This document shows, piece after piece, positions 1 to 9,124 of a stretch of DNA of 64,000 nt (position 1 is its first letter; each line of letters begins with the position of its first letter). This stretch comes from Bacteroidota bacterium (GTDB lineage: Bacteria; Bacteroidota; Bacteroidia; Chitinophagales; Saprospiraceae), in the NCBI GenBank assembly GCA_020160935.1, contig JAIUPL010000003.1, forward strand, positions 124,001 through 188,000. The letters are read 5' to 3'. The notes beneath the pieces were generated by a model. The model made no database searches, was not told the origin of the DNA, and worked only from the letters and a program-made list of their open reading frames with translations. The position numbers and the translations under genes were made by a program.

Positions 1-1
1 T

Positions 2-754
2 TTGGTATCGAACGGAAATTCAAATGGTGTGTTTGCCAAAGACCTGTTGCTGGTGTATCTGGATGAAAATGGCAATTTTGCCTGGCCGGAACAGACACGA
101 CAAGTGAGCACCAATCCTGACGGGGTCAAGTCGCGCATTCAAATCAACAGACCTTACGAGGGCAGGGTAGTGGCTGCATGGGCTGAAGACCGCCCGGATT
201 CTTCCATCATCCGGCCCTATGCACAACGAGTCGACGTTGACATTGCTTGCGTGCCGCCTGTGGTGAATGCGTTTGGTTATACCATTGATTCTCTTACGGT
301 TACGTTTACAAATGTCGCCTCCAATGTAGATTCCATCGCTTGGGATTTTGGCGATGGCGTGCAAGGCTTTGGGGCCCAGCCAGTGCACACGTATGCATCC
401 GACGGGCAATATACCGTTTGCGAATACGTGCTCAACGAATGTGGAACGGATACTTTTTGCAGGAATTTGGTAATTTCCACCATCGCTGTTTCCGATCTGG
501 AAAAGCAGTATGATTTGAAAATTGCCCCCAACCCGTCCAAAGGGCCCGTAAACATGTTTCTGAACATGCCTACAACAGACGATTTGCAATACAAAGTGTA
601 CACTACAAACGGTCAATTGCTTGAAAATCAAACGCTTAACCTCACTCCTGGCAAACAACTCATCCCGCTGAAAGGATTGCCAGCGCAGTCAGGCACCTAC
701 CTGGTGGCAGTACAGATTGGCAAAAAACATGCAGTGATTCGTGTAATCAGGTAA
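2..754 (+). CDS. PKD-domain secreted protein with T9SS sorting domain, C-terminal fragment
   Basis: The reading frame is open from the window edge, so this is the 3' end of a larger gene whose true start lies upstream. After about 80 residues of extended sequence there is a PKD-like Ig fold at roughly residues 85-160, with the family signature WDFGDG and later HTY. The last 80 residues form a type A T9SS sorting domain: the IAPNPSKG motif, beta-rich spacing, a YLVAVQ strand and a basic end. It would be exported by Sec, moved across the outer membrane by T9SS, and attached or released at the surface. The fragment contains no catalytic domain, so the function is unknown. It converges with the endonuclease gene with one base between the stop codons. 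Confidence 0.75.
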   Translation: MVSNGNSNGVFAKDLLLVYLDENGNFAWPEQTRQVSTNPDGVKSRIQINRPYEGRVVAAWAEDRPDSSIIRPYAQRVDVDIACVPPVVNAFGYTIDSLTVTFTNVASNVDSIAWDFGDGVQGFGAQPVHTYASDGQYTVCEYVLNECGTDTFCRNLVISTIAVSDLEKQYDLKIAPNPSKGPVNMFLNMPTTDDLQYKVYTTNGQLLENQTLNLTPGKQLIPLKGLPAQSGTYLVAVQIGKKHAVIRVIR

Positions 755-755
755 T

Positions 756-1874
756 TCAAAAAACGTAGAAAGGAACCGTTTTAACCAGGACGCCACTTAT
801 GCCTTCCAGCCGTACTTCCAGAAAGCCCACCCATCCGCTGCTGAATTGTACGCCAGTCAGGTCGAGCGGAACATCGAGCGCGCCTTGCGGGGTGTTTTTC
901 AGATCAAAGGAGGCCACTTGCTGTCCGAGCGTATTGTAAACGGTTCCTTTCACATTGCCCGAAAAAGGCAGATTGAGTTGAATATTCGACTCGGAGCCTG
1001 CAGGGTTGGGCAGTATTCTTACACCGAGGTTGTTGATAGAGACGGGAGTAGTGGTGCCCAAAATGCAATTGGATGATACTTCCGGGCACCAGGTACGTTG
1101 TGCCAGTGTGCAATCCAGTATATATGGATTGGGTTTGCCTTCCTGATAAGCGGCAATACGCCAGGTTTTGGTCAGTTCTGCTACATCGGCCGGATCAAGG
1201 ATGTTCCATTGACACAGGGTAGCGCGTTGCAATTCAAAATAGTTAGGGTCAGCAAGGTCGGCCTGCGAGCGATACATTGTGTAAAAATAGAACACCGCCC
1301 GTGCAAGATCGCCTTTAACCGCTTCGCGGGGTTCGAACACACCCACTTTGGATTCAGAATATTGATCCCTGTTTTGTGCAGGTATGGATAAAAACGTCTG
1401 CGCCCCGCGAAACCATTTCTGGGTTTCATTGTCCGGAATGTCGAGGTATGGAACGTCTCCACGTGCTTCATTCACCGGGATACGTGCCGGGAACAAATGG
1501 TGCATGTCGCTGCGTGCATTGCCATCCGCGGCCCCCTTACTTTGCGGGTAAGCATGTTCTGTATTCATACCCAGGGTAGAACCATTCAGGTAAACATACT
1601 GCGTAGGATCCTGCGTAGGATCAAGGTACAATGCATGTCCAGAATAAATACAGCGCAGCGTGTCGTCATCCACCGCCAACACTTTTGCATACAGGGTGTC
1701 GCGTGCATTTGCATAATCCAGTACCGTGCTCGGCTTGTAATGCTGGTATAAACTGTCTAAAAGCGCATTGCCATTGCTGCCCGGAAAAAGTTGCTGGAAT
1801 CCTTGTCCAAAAACATTTACAGTGCAACAACACAAGCAAAAACAAATAAAAAGCAGGTAAAGGCGAGACGACAT
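756..1874 (-). CDS. Secreted endonuclease I family nuclease with T9SS sorting domain
   Basis: This 372-residue protein starts with a Cys-rich hydrophobic signal peptide (about residues 1-24). The endonuclease I (EndA/NucM) core is recognised by NTEHAYPQSKGA followed by SDMHHLFPA at about residues 104-132, which contain the His and metal-binding residues of the beta-beta-alpha-Me fold, and by later segments such as ARAVFYFYTMY. From about residue 280 a T9SS domain follows (RILPNPAGSES, then ending KTVPFYVF). The likely role is extracellular degradation of DNA or RNA for nutrition or biofilm turnover. The start lies 27 bases downstream of a TACCTTTG promoter element in the adjoining palindrome. 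Family assignment is firm; the in vivo substrate is inferred. Confidence 0.9.
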   Translation of the reverse strand: MSSRLYLLFICFCLCCCTVNVFGQGFQQLFPGSNGNALLDSLYQHYKPSTVLDYANARDTLYAKVLAVDDDTLRCIYSGHALYLDPTQDPTQYVYLNGSTLGMNTEHAYPQSKGAADGNARSDMHHLFPARIPVNEARGDVPYLDIPDNETQKWFRGAQTFLSIPAQNRDQYSESKVGVFEPREAVKGDLARAVFYFYTMYRSQADLADPNYFELQRATLCQWNILDPADVAELTKTWRIAAYQEGKPNPYILDCTLAQRTWCPEVSSNCILGTTTPVSINNLGVRILPNPAGSESNIQLNLPFSGNVKGTVYNTLGQQVASFDLKNTPQGALDVPLDLTGVQFSSGWVGFLEVRLEGISGVLVKTVPFYVF

Positions 1875-1901
1875 AAATCAGGTCAAAATAAAAAGTTGCG
1901 G

Positions 1902-1909
1902 CAAAGGTA
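1902..1909 (-). promoter_or_regulatory. Bacteroidota -7 promoter element TACCTTTG for the endonuclease gene
   Basis: On the minus strand this octamer matches the Bacteroidota -7 consensus TAnnTTTG and ends 27 bases before the ATG at 1874. I see no TTG -33 element at the usual 17-23 nt. It is the mirror image of the element at 2058-2065. Confidence 0.55.
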
Positions 1910-2057
1910 ATGACTAGAGTCCTAAGTCCTGAGTCGTAAGTCCTAAGTCCGTAGAGTTGACCATGTACTTTGGGCTTTTATTACTTTGAAGGCCAAGAGC
2001 ACATGGTCAACTCTACGGACTTAGGACTTACGACTCAGGACTTAGGACTCTAGTTAT

Positions 2058-2065
2058 TACCTTTG
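2058..2065 (+). promoter_or_regulatory. Bacteroidota -7 promoter element TACCTTTG for tex
   Basis: A TAnnTTTG match ends 30 bases before the preferred tex start at 2096. It is the mirror copy of the element on the minus strand at 1902-1909, each sitting near the outer end of a palindrome arm. No clear -33 TTG is seen. Confidence 0.55.
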
Positions 2066-2095
2066 CCGCCCATTTCAAAAAATACCACCGAAAAA

Positions 2096-4216
2096 ATGTC
2101 ATACGCACCCCGTATTGCGCCCCTTTTGCAGATTTCAGCCCGACGTGTAGAAGCAGTTATTGAATTGCTGGAAAGCGGCGCAACCATTCCATTTATTGCC
2201 CGATACAGAAAAGAAGCCACCGGCGAACTCGATGAAGTGCAGATCGCTGATATTCAGGATGCCTGGAAAAAAATGCAGGAACTCGACAAGCGCCGTGAGG
2301 TAATTCTGGCCAGCATTGAAGAGCAGGGCAAACTGACGCCTGAATTGAAAGCCGCCATCGAACAGGCTGCTACGATGACTGAATTGGAAGACCTGTACCT
2401 GCCATACCGCCCCAAAAGAAAAACGCGTGCCACCATGGCCATTGAAAAAGGCCTGGAACCCTTGGCCAAACGCCTGTTTGCCCAAAAAGACAAATCCGGC
2501 GTAGAGACCATCGCCGCTGCCTATATCAATGATCAGGTGCCGAGCGTAGACGATGCCTTACAGGGCGCGCGCGACATCATGGCTGAATGGATCAGCGAAG
2601 ACAAACAAGCCAGGGATAAAATCCGTCGCCATTTTGATAAAGGTGGTGTGATAGCCTCGCGGGTGGTGAAAGGCAAGGAAGAAGAAGGCAAAAAATACAA
2701 AGACTATTTTGAATGGAGCGAACCTCTGGCCAAATGCCCTTCGCACCGCTTGCTGGCCATGCGCAGGGGTGAAGAAGAGGGTTTCCTGCGCGTTGCCATT
2801 GCGCCGGATGAAGAACGTGCCATTCATGACCTCGACAATATGTACATCATAAGCAATGGCGAAGCGGCTTCCGAGGTGCGTCATGCCTTAAAAGACAGTT
2901 ACAAGCGCCTGTTGTCGCCTTCCATTGAAACGGAATTCCGGAACAACAGCAAAGAGAAAGCGGACATCGAGGCTATTCGTGTTTTTGCGGAAAACCTGCG
3001 CCAGTTGCTGCTCTCCTCTCCACTGGGCGAAAAACGTATTATGGGCATCGACCCCGGGTTTCGTACTGGATGCAAAGTAGTTTGCCTGGATGCCAGCGGC
3101 AATCTTTTATACAACACCGCCATTTACCCGCACGAACCACAGCGGCAGGTATTCGAAAGCCAGTCGGAAATTGAACACCTTGTGGAAAAGTACGGAATTG
3201 AAGCCATTTCCGTAGGAAATGGAACGGCTGGCCGCGAAACCATGGATTTTCTGCGCAACATCAAATTCGGGCATCCGGTTGAAATTTTTCAGGTCAATGA
3301 AGCCGGCGCCTCTATTTACTCTGCATCGGAAGTGGCACGGGAAGAATTTCCAAATTTCGACATTACCGTACGTGGAGCAGTCAGTATCGGCCGCCGACTG
3401 ATGGACCCGCTGGCTGAACTGGTCAAAATCGACCCGAAAAGTATTGGCGTAGGGCAATATCAGCACGATGTGAACCAAACATTGCTGAAAGACGGACTGG
3501 ATAGAACCGTTGAAAGTTGTGTAAATGCGGTTGGTATCAATCTGAATACTGCAAGCAAACACCTGCTTACCTACGTGTCGGGACTTGGTCCGGTGCTGGC
3601 ACAGAATATCGTCAACCACCGCGCAGAAAACGGCCCCTTCAAAAAACGCAACGACCTGAAAAAGGTAGCCCGACTAGGCGATAAGGCTTTTGAGCAATGC
3701 GCAGGTTTCTTGCGTATTCGGGATGCCGCCCATCCACTCGACAATACGGGTGTTCACCCGGAACGGTATGCGGTGGTGGAAGAAATGGCCGCCGATTTGG
3801 GCTGCAAAATTGCCGATCTGATAAAAGATAAAAGCCTGCGCAGCCGAATTGATTTAAAAAAATACGTTCGCGGCGATGTGGGCTTGCCAACCCTCCAGGA
3901 CATCATGAAGGAACTGGAAAAACCGGGCCTCGACCCGCGTGGCGCAGCCAAATCCTTCGAATTTGCCAATGTACACACGTTGGAAGACCTGTATCCGGGC
4001 ATGATATTACCAGGCATCGTCACCAATATTACCAATTTCGGTGCTTTTGTAGATATTGGTGTAAAAGACAGCGGGTTGGTGCACGTATCTCAACTGGCAG
4101 ATAAATTTGTGCGCGATCCTATGGAAGTCGTTTCACTAGGCCAACAGGTGACAGTACGGGTAGTAGAAGTTGATTTTGCCAGAAAAAGAGTGGCCCTGAG
4201 TATGAAAAACCTTTGA
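2096..4216 (+). CDS. tex: Tex family RNA-binding transcription accessory protein
   Basis: This 706-residue protein has the full Tex layout: a helical Tex N-domain (about residues 1-200), a YqgF/RNase H-like fold starting at RIMGIDPGFRTGCK (about 312-440), tandem helix-hairpin-helix segments (VSGLGPVLAQNIV, about 490-560), and a C-terminal S1 domain (about 630-706, with GIVTNITNFGAFVDIGV and GLVHVSQ). Tex binds nucleic acids and associates with transcription complexes; its exact role is unsettled. An in-frame TTG start at 2063 would place the start inside the -7 element and palindrome arm, so the ATG at 2096 is preferred. A hairpin terminator follows. Confidence 0.95.
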   Translation: MSYAPRIAPLLQISARRVEAVIELLESGATIPFIARYRKEATGELDEVQIADIQDAWKKMQELDKRREVILASIEEQGKLTPELKAAIEQAATMTELEDLYLPYRPKRKTRATMAIEKGLEPLAKRLFAQKDKSGVETIAAAYINDQVPSVDDALQGARDIMAEWISEDKQARDKIRRHFDKGGVIASRVVKGKEEEGKKYKDYFEWSEPLAKCPSHRLLAMRRGEEEGFLRVAIAPDEERAIHDLDNMYIISNGEAASEVRHALKDSYKRLLSPSIETEFRNNSKEKADIEAIRVFAENLRQLLLSSPLGEKRIMGIDPGFRTGCKVVCLDASGNLLYNTAIYPHEPQRQVFESQSEIEHLVEKYGIEAISVGNGTAGRETMDFLRNIKFGHPVEIFQVNEAGASIYSASEVAREEFPNFDITVRGAVSIGRRLMDPLAELVKIDPKSIGVGQYQHDVNQTLLKDGLDRTVESCVNAVGINLNTASKHLLTYVSGLGPVLAQNIVNHRAENGPFKKRNDLKKVARLGDKAFEQCAGFLRIRDAAHPLDNTGVHPERYAVVEEMAADLGCKIADLIKDKSLRSRIDLKKYVRGDVGLPTLQDIMKELEKPGLDPRGAAKSFEFANVHTLEDLYPGMILPGIVTNITNFGAFVDIGVKDSGLVHVSQLADKFVRDPMEVVSLGQQVTVRVVEVDFARKRVALSMKNL

Positions 4217-4224
4217 TAAAAAAA

Positions 4225-4254
4225 GGCAATGCCGGCCTTTCGACCGACATTGCC
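4225..4254. terminator. Bidirectional hairpin terminator between tex and the metalloprotease gene
   Basis: GGCAATG pairs with CATTGCC around a partly paired centre (CGG/CCG). It is preceded by an A-run (4218-4224) that serves as the T-tract for the minus strand. It sits between the two converging stop codons. Confidence 0.65.
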
Positions 4255-4278
4255 TACATCGTCAAAGTCAAATTAATA

Positions 4279-6705
4279 CTACATCTTTACAAAACGTTCT
4301 ACCGTTACCCGACGCTCATTGTTCACAATGGTAGCAAAATAAACGCCTGCCTGAAAATCAGCCACGTCTATTGGAGTTTGTTCCTGTAAAAGCGACATTC
4401 TACGGATGATACGTCCCGATGGGTCGGAAATGACTACTTCCGACGAAGGTGTGATTTCGCCATGGAACGTCAACATCAGTTGTGCGGCTGTTGGATTGGG
4501 CGCCAGGCTCAGGCTGTTGTCATCGAATGAGAGCGTAATGCTTGCGTTGTTCTGCGCCGTTTCTCCATCTATCAGGAATGCGGGTGTAACCAGGGTTAGT
4601 GGCGTAGAATATCCGGAGCAATTGGCTTTCACCTGCCACTGGTATGTTGTGGAAGCGCTCAAACCGCTGATGGTTACGGAAGTTACAGGCACTGTGCCAA
4701 TGGTGAAAAAGTTGCCGCTACCGATCTTGATTTGCAGGGTGTAGTTGGTAGCGCCCGATACTGCCGACCAGGTTATTCGGGCAGAGTAAGCGGTAATATT
4801 GCTGTTGCTCAAATTAACCGGCGCAGCGCAGGTGCCACCTCCTGTTCCGCCACCACTGCTGGCAGTGGTAAAAGTGGCAGTGGCGGAGTAAGCCGTGGCA
4901 CAGTTGGATTGTACACGCCAATTGTAAACTGTGCCGGGATTGAGTCCGCTCAGGCCGTAAGAATTGCTGGTAGTAGTGCCTGCGCTGGTCCAGGTGCTCG
5001 ACGAACTGAGTTTGTACTGCACGGTGTAACTCGTAGCGCCTGATACCGCTGTCCACTGAACCGTGACAGAACTGCTTGTAAGATTGGTATTTGTAAGGCC
5101 AACAGGTGCAGTGCAGGGCGTACTGCCCCCTCCGGAGCCCGTTCCTGTCGTAAAATTGGAACTTGCGGAGAAATTGGAACAATCAGTTTTCACCTGCCAG
5201 TTGTAAGTGGTGTTGGCTGCCAGACCCGTCAGGTTGTAGGAAGTGGTAGTAACGGCGTTCATCGTGTTCCATGTCGTAGAGGAGTTGTTTTTATATTGAA
5301 CGATATAACTGGTGGATCCCGTAACAGCCCCCCAGGAAAGCGTGGCGGAATTGCCGGTGACTGCACTGACTGTAAGTGCAGCGGGCACGTTTCCCGTTTG
5401 CGACAGACAGGTAGCCCCGCCCACTTGTGTACGGATTCTTGCACCTGGAAGCGGCCCAAAACCCTTGGTAAAATTGATCCCTACGCTGCTCAAATGGCAG
5501 TAACTCATGATGGTGCCTCCTCCCACAGGAGTAGGGCCAGGGGAGCAGGAACCTTCCGGAGAATAACAGTTGTCGATAGCCCCGCCTGTCCAGTTGCAGG
5601 AGTGTGTATGCCAGGCGCCCAGGTTGTGGCCCAGTTCGTGGGTAACTACCTCAACCGACCAGGAATAGGTAGGAATATTCTGAAACGACGTTCCAATGGC
5701 GCTTACCCCGTGCGCATAGTTTTTGAAACAAATGACATCGAGGTAGGCAATGCCTCCGCCCAGGGCACGGGATGACAGAAAATGCGCTATATTTCCGTTG
5801 TGGTTGGTGCCACGCTGGCTTCTGAATGCATTCAAAACTGTGCTGGTGCTATTGTAACTGGCATAAGGATCGGTCGATGTCCAGACATAAATTTGTGAAA
5901 TGGCAATGCCAACATTTTCGTTTGCATACAAGGCCGCCACCTGATTGAAGAGGCTGGTGACGTAATTGGTCACATTCGTGGTGCTGGAACCTTTGTCTGT
6001 GTATAGTTTGTAGTCGCATTCAAAATACACATTGACGGTTTTGCAGCCCACGCCTCTTTCATCCGTTGAAATTTCCTGGTCGGGCAAAACAGCATCGTCA
6101 TCGGCTCCGCATTCAAAGCCAATATTTGCTTTTAAATCGTTGGTTCTGAACAAAATATGGCTGCCTGAACCGTCTTCCATTTTACCCAGTTCCCATTTGT
6201 CATCGCCGTCGGCCATAAAACCTGCGATACCGGTACTGGTAAAACTAATGGCTGCCAGCGAATTGGGATGGTCTTTGATAATGCCACGATAATGTGCAGC
6301 AGGGTGGTAGGGAACGTTGTCGGCGGCGTTTTCGCCCAATGTCCCCACACTGAATTCCGGAGCGAGGATGTTTACTTTTACCAACTCCAGTTCCAGGGGC
6401 AGGTTTTCCTTGTTGGGCAATTGTAAGCGAAGGGTAGCGGGGGCCACATGCAGCAGTTCGTCGAGCGCCTGATCGTTGAGATTCAGCAACGATGCATTGT
6501 GCACGGCATTTTCCAGATCGCTGGAACGCTCCATGTTGAGATTAAAAATATCCACCGGGGCAAAATCGCCGGACAAGCGGTAACTTTCCAGCCATTCGGC
6601 TACAGGTGAAATGGATGTTTGATTTTGGGAAAAAGCCGGGAGCACCATGCTCAAAACCAGCAGAAGGGATGTGAAGGCTCGATTGATTAAAGGATTTGTG
6701 TGCAT
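4279..6705 (-). CDS. Secreted zinc metalloprotease with three FnIII domains and T9SS sorting domain
   Basis: This 808-residue protein has a signal peptide (1-26, ending in AFSQ), an N-terminal propeptide-like region (about 27-210), and a metzincin catalytic domain with HELGHNLGAWH at residues 356-366. That motif is the HExxHxxGxxH zinc site of reprolysin/M12B-type enzymes, and the downstream Met-turn candidate is TIMSYCH. Three fibronectin type III repeats follow (about 438-515, 525-610, 620-700), joined by Gly/Ser/Thr linkers such as GTGSGGGST. The last 80 residues are a T9SS sorting domain (LAPNPTAAQ to VERFVKM). It is a probable surface or secreted protease. Its start faces the aminotransferase gene across a 57-bp-arm palindrome. 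Exact peptidase subfamily is uncertain. Confidence 0.92.
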   Translation of the reverse strand: MHTNPLINRAFTSLLLVLSMVLPAFSQNQTSISPVAEWLESYRLSGDFAPVDIFNLNMERSSDLENAVHNASLLNLNDQALDELLHVAPATLRLQLPNKENLPLELELVKVNILAPEFSVGTLGENAADNVPYHPAAHYRGIIKDHPNSLAAISFTSTGIAGFMADGDDKWELGKMEDGSGSHILFRTNDLKANIGFECGADDDAVLPDQEISTDERGVGCKTVNVYFECDYKLYTDKGSSTTNVTNYVTSLFNQVAALYANENVGIAISQIYVWTSTDPYASYNSTSTVLNAFRSQRGTNHNGNIAHFLSSRALGGGIAYLDVICFKNYAHGVSAIGTSFQNIPTYSWSVEVVTHELGHNLGAWHTHSCNWTGGAIDNCYSPEGSCSPGPTPVGGGTIMSYCHLSSVGINFTKGFGPLPGARIRTQVGGATCLSQTGNVPAALTVSAVTGNSATLSWGAVTGSTSYIVQYKNNSSTTWNTMNAVTTTSYNLTGLAANTTYNWQVKTDCSNFSASSNFTTGTGSGGGSTPCTAPVGLTNTNLTSSSVTVQWTAVSGATSYTVQYKLSSSSTWTSAGTTTSNSYGLSGLNPGTVYNWRVQSNCATAYSATATFTTASSGGGTGGGTCAAPVNLSNSNITAYSARITWSAVSGATNYTLQIKIGSGNFFTIGTVPVTSVTISGLSASTTYQWQVKANCSGYSTPLTLVTPAFLIDGETAQNNASITLSFDDNSLSLAPNPTAAQLMLTFHGEITPSSEVVISDPSGRIIRRMSLLQEQTPIDVADFQAGVYFATIVNNERRVTVERFVKM

Positions 6706-6756
6706 AAGATGATGATGAAAAAATTAAAAGTGAAAAAATCGGTTAGAGTACTCGTA

Positions 6757-6905
6757 TCAGTTATTGGTTATCAGTTATTGGTTATTAGGGGTTGGTAAGG
6801 GTTTATTTTCACAATCTATTGGCATCACTTTTCGAGTAGCCAAAAATGTGTGAAAATAAACCCTTACCAACCCCTAATAACCAATAACTAATAACCAATA
6901 ACTGA
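6757..6905. repeat. 57-bp-arm inverted repeat between divergent genes, 7-bp words
   Basis: Arms 6757-6813 and 6849-6905 are reverse complements with one mismatch (C in TTATCAG against T in TTATTAG) and a 35-nt loop. The outer part is heptameric: TTATTGG, TTATCAG, TTATTGG, TTATTAG from 6761. The inner part is a unique block of about 28 bases around GGTAAGGGTTTATTTTCACA. It ends 9 bases before the aminotransferase start. I see no TAnnTTTG element in these arms, unlike the locus at 1898-2069. Confidence 0.95.
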
Positions 6906-6914
6906 CCAACCCGC

Positions 6915-7766
6915 ATGTCAATGAACAATATCAATTTTAACACCCAAGTGCTTGCTGAATGGCCGCCGGAATTGCTTTCCGCACAGCGCGGATTGTACTA
7001 TGGCGACGCATTATTTGAGAGTATCCGGGTTTTTGGGGGCCGGATACCGCTCATGGAAGCGCATTGGGAGCGGCTTTCTGGAGGTTTGTTGGCAATGGGA
7101 TATCAATTGCCGGCCATTTGGTCGGCTGCGTTTTTTGAAAAAGAAATCCTGCGCGTGGCGTCGCATGACGCACGTGTGCGGTTGACAGTATGGCGGTCGC
7201 CGGGCGGCTTGTATTTACCGCAAGACGACACACCCCAGTTTTTGGTGTCCGCTACAGAACTGTCTTCAAGTACGTTTGATGGATATTCAGAGGGGCTATC
7301 AATTGGTTTTTGCCAGGGCGTACGGCTTTCAGTGGATTCATTGTCGGGTTGGAAAACCCCAAATGGAGCGCGTTATGTGGCAGCGGCAAAAGAAGCGTGC
7401 GCCAGAGGCTGGGATGATGCTATTCTGTTGAATAGCCGGGAACAGGTTTGTGAGGCGACGAGCAGCAACGTGTTCTGGGTTGCCGGCCGTCAGGTATTTA
7501 CCGTTCCGTTGTCTGACGGCCCTGTAACAGGCGTAATGAGAAATTTATTGTTGCACCTTCTTCCGCGTACAGGGCACTCCGTGAGCGAAAAATCGATCGA
7601 GTACGGGGAACTCATGGATGCCGATGAAGTGTTTCTGACCAATGCCGTAAGAGGCATTCGATGGGTGTCGCGATGCGAGGGAAAGGTTTTTAAACAGAAT
7701 CTTTCTGCGCACTTTAACTATCTACTGGCTGACTGGCTGAAAGACATTTTAAGTGCCTCTATTTGA
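6915..7766 (+). CDS. Class IV PLP-dependent aminotransferase (IlvE/PabC-like)
   Basis: This 283-residue protein has the fold-type IV hallmarks: GLYYGDALFESIRV near residue 27, a lysine in GWKTPNGARYVAAAKEA near residue 150 at the position of the PLP Schiff-base lysine, DAILLNSREQVCEATSSNVF, and GPVTGVMRNLLL. This family includes branched-chain aminotransferase, D-amino acid aminotransferase and aminodeoxychorismate lyase; sequence reading alone does not separate them. The length and the ATSSNVF phosphate-cup motif suit either PabC or a small IlvE paralogue. A second in-frame ATG two codons later is equally possible. It is the first gene after the palindrome. Confidence 0.85.
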   Translation: MSMNNINFNTQVLAEWPPELLSAQRGLYYGDALFESIRVFGGRIPLMEAHWERLSGGLLAMGYQLPAIWSAAFFEKEILRVASHDARVRLTVWRSPGGLYLPQDDTPQFLVSATELSSSTFDGYSEGLSIGFCQGVRLSVDSLSGWKTPNGARYVAAAKEACARGWDDAILLNSREQVCEATSSNVFWVAGRQVFTVPLSDGPVTGVMRNLLLHLLPRTGHSVSEKSIEYGELMDADEVFLTNAVRGIRWVSRCEGKVFKQNLSAHFNYLLADWLKDILSASI

Positions 7767-7887
7767 ATAAAAATGCGCGTTCTTTGCATGTCCGAACACC
7801 CGGAAAAAAGCAGGAAAAAAAATATTTTCCCATCTTCAATTTTAACATTTCCAGGGTAAACCTTTCTTGCTAATCACCATTCTCAAT

Positions 7888-9120
7888 ATGTTAAAAAACC
7901 GTCAGGCCGCTGTTGGCTTTATCTTCGTCACCTTACTCATCGACGTGATCGGATTCGGGATCATTATTCCTGTGATTCCCAAACTTATTACCCATCTCAC
8001 TGGCGATTCATTGAGCAATGCTTCCAAGGTTGGAGGCTGGCTGATGTTTTCGTATGCGCTTATGCAATTCATATTCGCCCCTATTTTGGGCGGTTTGAGC
8101 GACCGGTACGGTAGACGCCCCATTTTGCTGATGTCATTGTTTGGTTTTGGAGTCGATTACATTTTTCAGGCATATGCCCCCAGTATCGGCTGGCTTTTTG
8201 TCGGCCGTACGCTGGCAGGTATTTTGGGCAGCAGTTTTACAACCGCATCTGCCTATATTGCAGATGTGAGTACGCCGGATAAACGTGCACAAAACTTTGG
8301 CTTGGTCGGTGCTGCATTCGGCATGGGCTTTATCATCGGGCCTGCCATCGGGGGCGTGCTGGGCCAATACGGCCCGCGAGCGCCTTTTCTTGCTGCTGCT
8401 GCGCTGGCCTTGATCAACTGGTTGTACGGGTTTCTGATTTTACCCGAATCACTGGATGTTAAAAACCGGCGGGCCTTCGACTGGAAACGCGCCAATCCGA
8501 TTGGTACATTGCTGCAATTGCGCAATTATCCGGTTATCATGGGTATGTTGGGCTCTCTGGTGCTGTTGTACATCGCCGGTCAGGCAGTACAGGGCGCGTG
8601 GTCGTATTATACCATGGAAAAATTTCACTGGAACGAACAATGGGTTGGATATTCCCTGAGTTTTGTCGGACTGATGACCGCTATCGTTCAGGCAGGACTG
8701 ATAAGAATCATCATCCCGAAAATAGGACAGGAACGCGGCGTTTACGTAGGTTTGGGGCTGTATTCACTTGGTTTCCTATTGTTTGCTTTTGCCACTCAAA
8801 GTTGGATGATGTTTGCTTTCTGCATTCCATATTGCCTTGGAGGAATCGCAGGACCTTCTTTGCAGGGCCTTATTTCCAGTCAGGTGCCCCCCAATGTACA
8901 GGGCGAATTGCAAGGAGGACTGACGAGTCTGATGAGTGTCACCTCATTTGTCGGGCCCTTGCTGATGACCAATATTTTTTCCTATTTCACTTCCCCGGGC
9001 GCCCCGATTTATTTTCCCGGAGCAGCCATGCTGACAGGCGCTATATTAACGATAATCAGTACCTTGCTGGCTTATCGGAATTTGCACTTGAAAAAAAAGA
9101 ACATAGACACCGGTTCATAG
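7888..9120 (+). CDS. TCR/Tet-type MFS drug-efflux transporter
   Basis: This is a 410-residue 12-helix MFS protein. The first helix has [17 protein letters not shown]. The motif A loop [14 protein letters not shown] and the motif C region [16 protein letters not shown] are typical of the TetA/drug:H+ antiporter-1 group. It would export a small hydrophobic compound or drug by proton exchange; the substrate is unknown. A TTG at 7867 is in frame, but the ATG at 7888 fits family length. The biotin carboxylase ATG follows its stop after four bases, suggesting one transcript with accC and the helicase. No recognisable promoter element was found in 7767-7887. Confidence 0.88.
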   Translation: MLKNRQAAVGFIFVTLLIDVIGFGIIIPVIPKLITHLTGDSLSNASKVGGWLMFSYALMQFIFAPILGGLSDRYGRRPILLMSLFGFGVDYIFQAYAPSIGWLFVGRTLAGILGSSFTTASAYIADVSTPDKRAQNFGLVGAAFGMGFIIGPAIGGVLGQYGPRAPFLAAAALALINWLYGFLILPESLDVKNRRAFDWKRANPIGTLLQLRNYPVIMGMLGSLVLLYIAGQAVQGAWSYYTMEKFHWNEQWVGYSLSFVGLMTAIVQAGLIRIIIPKIGQERGVYVGLGLYSLGFLLFAFATQSWMMFAFCIPYCLGGIAGPSLQGLISSQVPPNVQGELQGGLTSLMSVTSFVGPLLMTNIFSYFTSPGAPIYFPGAAMLTGAILTIISTLLAYRNLHLKKKNIDTGS

Positions 9121-9124
9121 CACC

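Larger units (their letters stand above)
1898..2069. repeat. 69-bp-arm inverted repeat between divergent genes, built from 7-bp words
   Basis: Arm 1 (1898-1966) and arm 2 (2001-2069) are reverse complements with a single mismatch (1912 against 2055), separated by a 34-nt loop. The inner part is a run of heptamers CCTAAGT, CCTGAGT, CGTAAGT, CCTAAGT (1921-1948), followed by a GTAGAGTTGACCATGT block. The outer ends hold the promoter element TACCTTTG in both directions, so the arms include regulatory DNA of the flanking genes. Arms this similar imply recent inverted duplication, conversion between arms, or strong selection on the structure. No transposase or target-site duplication is visible. 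Confidence 0.95.

Noticed and set aside
1332-1350. tRNA-like GGTTCGAAC T-loop
   Set aside because: It is inside the endonuclease coding sequence and no cloverleaf can be built around it.
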